From Nemertoderma westbladi (taxonomy: Eukaryota > Xenacoelomorpha > Nemertodermatida > Nemertodermatidae), in the NCBI GenBank assembly GCA_032718475.1, contig JAUCBJ010007484.1, positions 62,001 through 126,000 on the forward strand: a stretch of 64,000 nucleotides of DNA, written 5' to 3'. A program made the position numbers and the translations under genes. The notes beneath the pieces are model-generated. The model had not been told where the DNA came from. It made no database searches and was given only the letters and a program-made list of their open reading frames with translations. Shown piece after piece: positions 63,501 through 64,000 of this stretch (its first letter is position 1; each line of letters starts with the position of its first letter).

Positions 63501-64000
63501 TTGAGATGACACTACTGATGTTGTTTCTACAGTGACAGGGTAGGAATGAGATTGACTAGACTGCAGATTATTTTGTGCTGATTCATAGGAATCTGAGGCA
63601 CTCACATTAACAGGTAGGCCCGTGGTTGCTATGGCAACAGGGTCGACTGGAGACTCTGATTGGATCCTTGTATTAACAGTCACATTATTGTTAAGATTAC
63701 TTTCAGTTTGTACACTAATTGGTACGTCATACGTGGGAGATCTTTTTGGTGATTGTAATAGCGCAGAAGCTACATAATCTGCTTCTGCTTCTCCAAATTC
63801 AGGTGATTTCAACTCTAAAGCTTCTTCAAGTGCTGCAAGTGCAAGAGCATCGCGTAGGCCACGTTCCTTTGCCAAGCGAGTAATTTCTTTCTGTTGCCGC
63901 TCTGATTTTTGTAATATCAATGTGTCAGCCTGATCTGCCTGAGCAGCTGCTCCTGACTGCTCGAGCTGTAGCAGGAGTAATTTTCGCTTGACTTTGGCAC
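60519..64000 (-). CDS. gag: BEL/Pao gag-protease and N-terminal part of RT (5' partial)
   Basis: Forms the particle and its protease. There is no ATG at nt 63,920 (the codon is TTG), and the frame stays open to the window edge, so the true start lies beyond 64,000. Numbering is from 63,920. Residues 1-45 plus the residues before them form a charged Leu/Ala-rich likely coiled coil. About 55-445 is a long Ser/Thr/Pro/Tyr-rich disordered region with recurring GQ motifs. DUF1759 (gag-like) spans about 455-645. Zinc-binding motifs are CPCCKQHGHKISQC (681-694), CFRCFANSHLIPDC (715-728) and a Cys/His cluster to 748. A DUF1758-type aspartic protease carries LLDDGST at 831-837. From about 1015 the RT N-terminal region begins (SIRLVDGHYQVGMLWRDSPP, KSRFAYL, GYARKL) and ends at the TAG. 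It continues in the same frame into the pol segment. Confidence 0.9.
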   Translation of the reverse strand, partial: AKVKRKLLLLQLEQSGAAAQADQADTLILQKSERQQKEITRLAKERGLRDALALAALEEALELKSPEFGEAEADYVASALLQSPKRSPTYDVPISVQTESNLNNNVTVNTRIQSESPVDPVAIATTGLPVNVSASDSYESAQNNLQSSQSHSYPVTVETTSVVSSQLPIFSLTSPIRPTSALINSRVSEIIPLGNFCTTGLFIPPTSLFNTASSLSQYSQRYPRSSSAGQCIYSSYTSGGQYVPSYLTTSREQYSQEEPVAFTSLDVNSLTCPSIYVSTCPIGGKFPHPSHPIGQSVPSCPSNVPGQSARERHPKFASSARYNTHNISHVPSFTMGGQNLYDEGQYFPYSTTGLQYQYSETPGFLCNPVASVTASSISVGQSAVNAPNSNHVQFAMGGHNGPVYFDRNAPISALSSITSMNPNDRSSISIAGDPTIVTSGVYFGGSPLSNPHNGAPSDFALQDSGLSHTLDALGKLNTKLSLPRPEPTKLSGDSAKYISFVATFKAHIDLRDFSDVEKLQYLLQYTSGKPHELVEAYEGLSNGYTKAWETLHKRYGHPSVIIEATLRDLVSSVDLNGSFGIKREKLRDYADKVRSKVTVLQHLSNSHEMNATSNLKQLASNLPTEHLARWRRVAHGIRARSQREPTLNELADFLDNEADIINDPVYSIVDRGSFEPRPKVTTLATEVHIPVTSGVGNNPKVLKSHPCPCCKQHGHKISQCKTFLNLTPQERLNCVRSYQLCFRCFANSHLIPDCKSVDVCFAPDCKGKHNTLFHGAYVFSKASDSNKSKQSVKDPASSESSGSHTDRPKSKGGNISAQSSNNSMSVHLSIAKVQPVWLSVVPVTICIANKSLTTYALLDDGSTATFVDKNVTDTLGIIPETTSLNVSTVFQSNMSVSPGEISCSISPIKGQPEIKPNFVINMPQVFVVPDFKRDYSYDVTQLCPKTLQHLDHILPYVTCCPNLDIPSITILVGGNHPEALARDVHVFPKAGNPNPSAIRTPFGWCIIGPVSCKAVEPNSTVTQFNHITVNDPCTDRDISKQVTQWMKFQSFAESSPSDPKPSPLIDEFLSPSMDDLKALEMFSKSIRLVDGHYQVGMLWRDSPPLLINNYNMAKSRFAYLIRQLHRKPHIHALYQQKIDDYVLKGYARKLLPCEITPGP

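Larger units (their letters stand above)
55708..64000 (-). mobile_element. BEL/Pao LTR retrotransposon, 3' part (5' end beyond window)
   Basis: In order of transcription (right to left): gag with DUF1759 and zinc knuckles, DUF1758 aspartic protease, RT, RNase H, integrase with C-terminal DUF5641, a long non-coding stretch, a polypurine tract, and a 690-bp LTR starting TGTAG and ending TTACA. This order and these domains define the BEL/Pao superfamily. The LTR abuts the satellite, so the element probably inserted into the array. The primer-binding site, 5' LTR and right target-site duplication lie past 64,000. The coding frame is broken by one in-frame stop at 60,519-60,521. I see no env-like gene. 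Confidence 0.93.

Overview
The window is eukaryotic, almost certainly metazoan, and is built from repeats rather than host genes. About 54 kb (1 to 55,707, minus two small insertions) is one tandem satellite array with a basic unit of 52 bp and common length variants of 55 and 59 bp, roughly a thousand copies in all. The rest is the 3' portion of a BEL/Pao LTR retrotransposon on the minus strand (55,708 to beyond 64,000). BEL/Pao elements are known only from animals. Together with a tRNA-promoter-like hammerhead ribozyme element, a lophotrochozoan such as a flatworm is plausible, but the species cannot be fixed from this sequence. No host protein-coding gene, rRNA gene or true tRNA gene was recognised.

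Layout. 1-43,759: satellite, with zones that differ in length variants and diagnostic substitutions. 43,760-44,457: an insertion of nearly two tandem copies of a 371-bp monomer. 44,458-47,478: satellite. 47,479-48,547: a second insertion, nearly three copies of the same monomer. 48,548-55,707: satellite rich in the 59-bp unit. 55,708-56,397: 3' LTR of the BEL element. 56,399-56,406: its polypurine tract. About 56,407-57,398: non-coding 3' region with three hairpin repeats. 57,399-60,518: RT (main part), RNase H, integrase and DUF5641. 60,519-64,000: gag, zinc knuckles, aspartic protease and the start of RT, running off the right edge.

The most interesting object is the 371-bp monomer. Each of its five copies carries a complete type I hammerhead self-cleaving ribozyme core: CTGATGA, a short stem II, GAAA, a very short palindromic stem III, a TA cleavage site, and a 6-bp stem I (ACCCGG/CCGGGT) extended by a long imperfect outer helix. 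Pol III A-box-like and B-box motifs are superimposed on it. Both insertions are bounded by the same 11-bp direct repeat, GGTTGTAGGAT. A paralogous uninterrupted version of the target survives in the array at about 38,990-39,040. Tandem monomers, a type I hammerhead and a short target-site duplication match the architecture of animal retrozymes, which are small non-autonomous retroelements that move through circular RNA. This family has not been recognised here by name.

The BEL element appears to have landed inside the satellite: the array stops at the terminal TGT of the LTR. Its coding region has all catalytic motifs but is broken by one in-frame TAG inside the RT domain, so this copy is probably non-autonomous unless the stop is an assembly error. 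The satellite also shows higher-order repeats of 215, 336, 365 and 747 bp and larger duplications. One of these duplications carried the retrozyme insertion to its second site.
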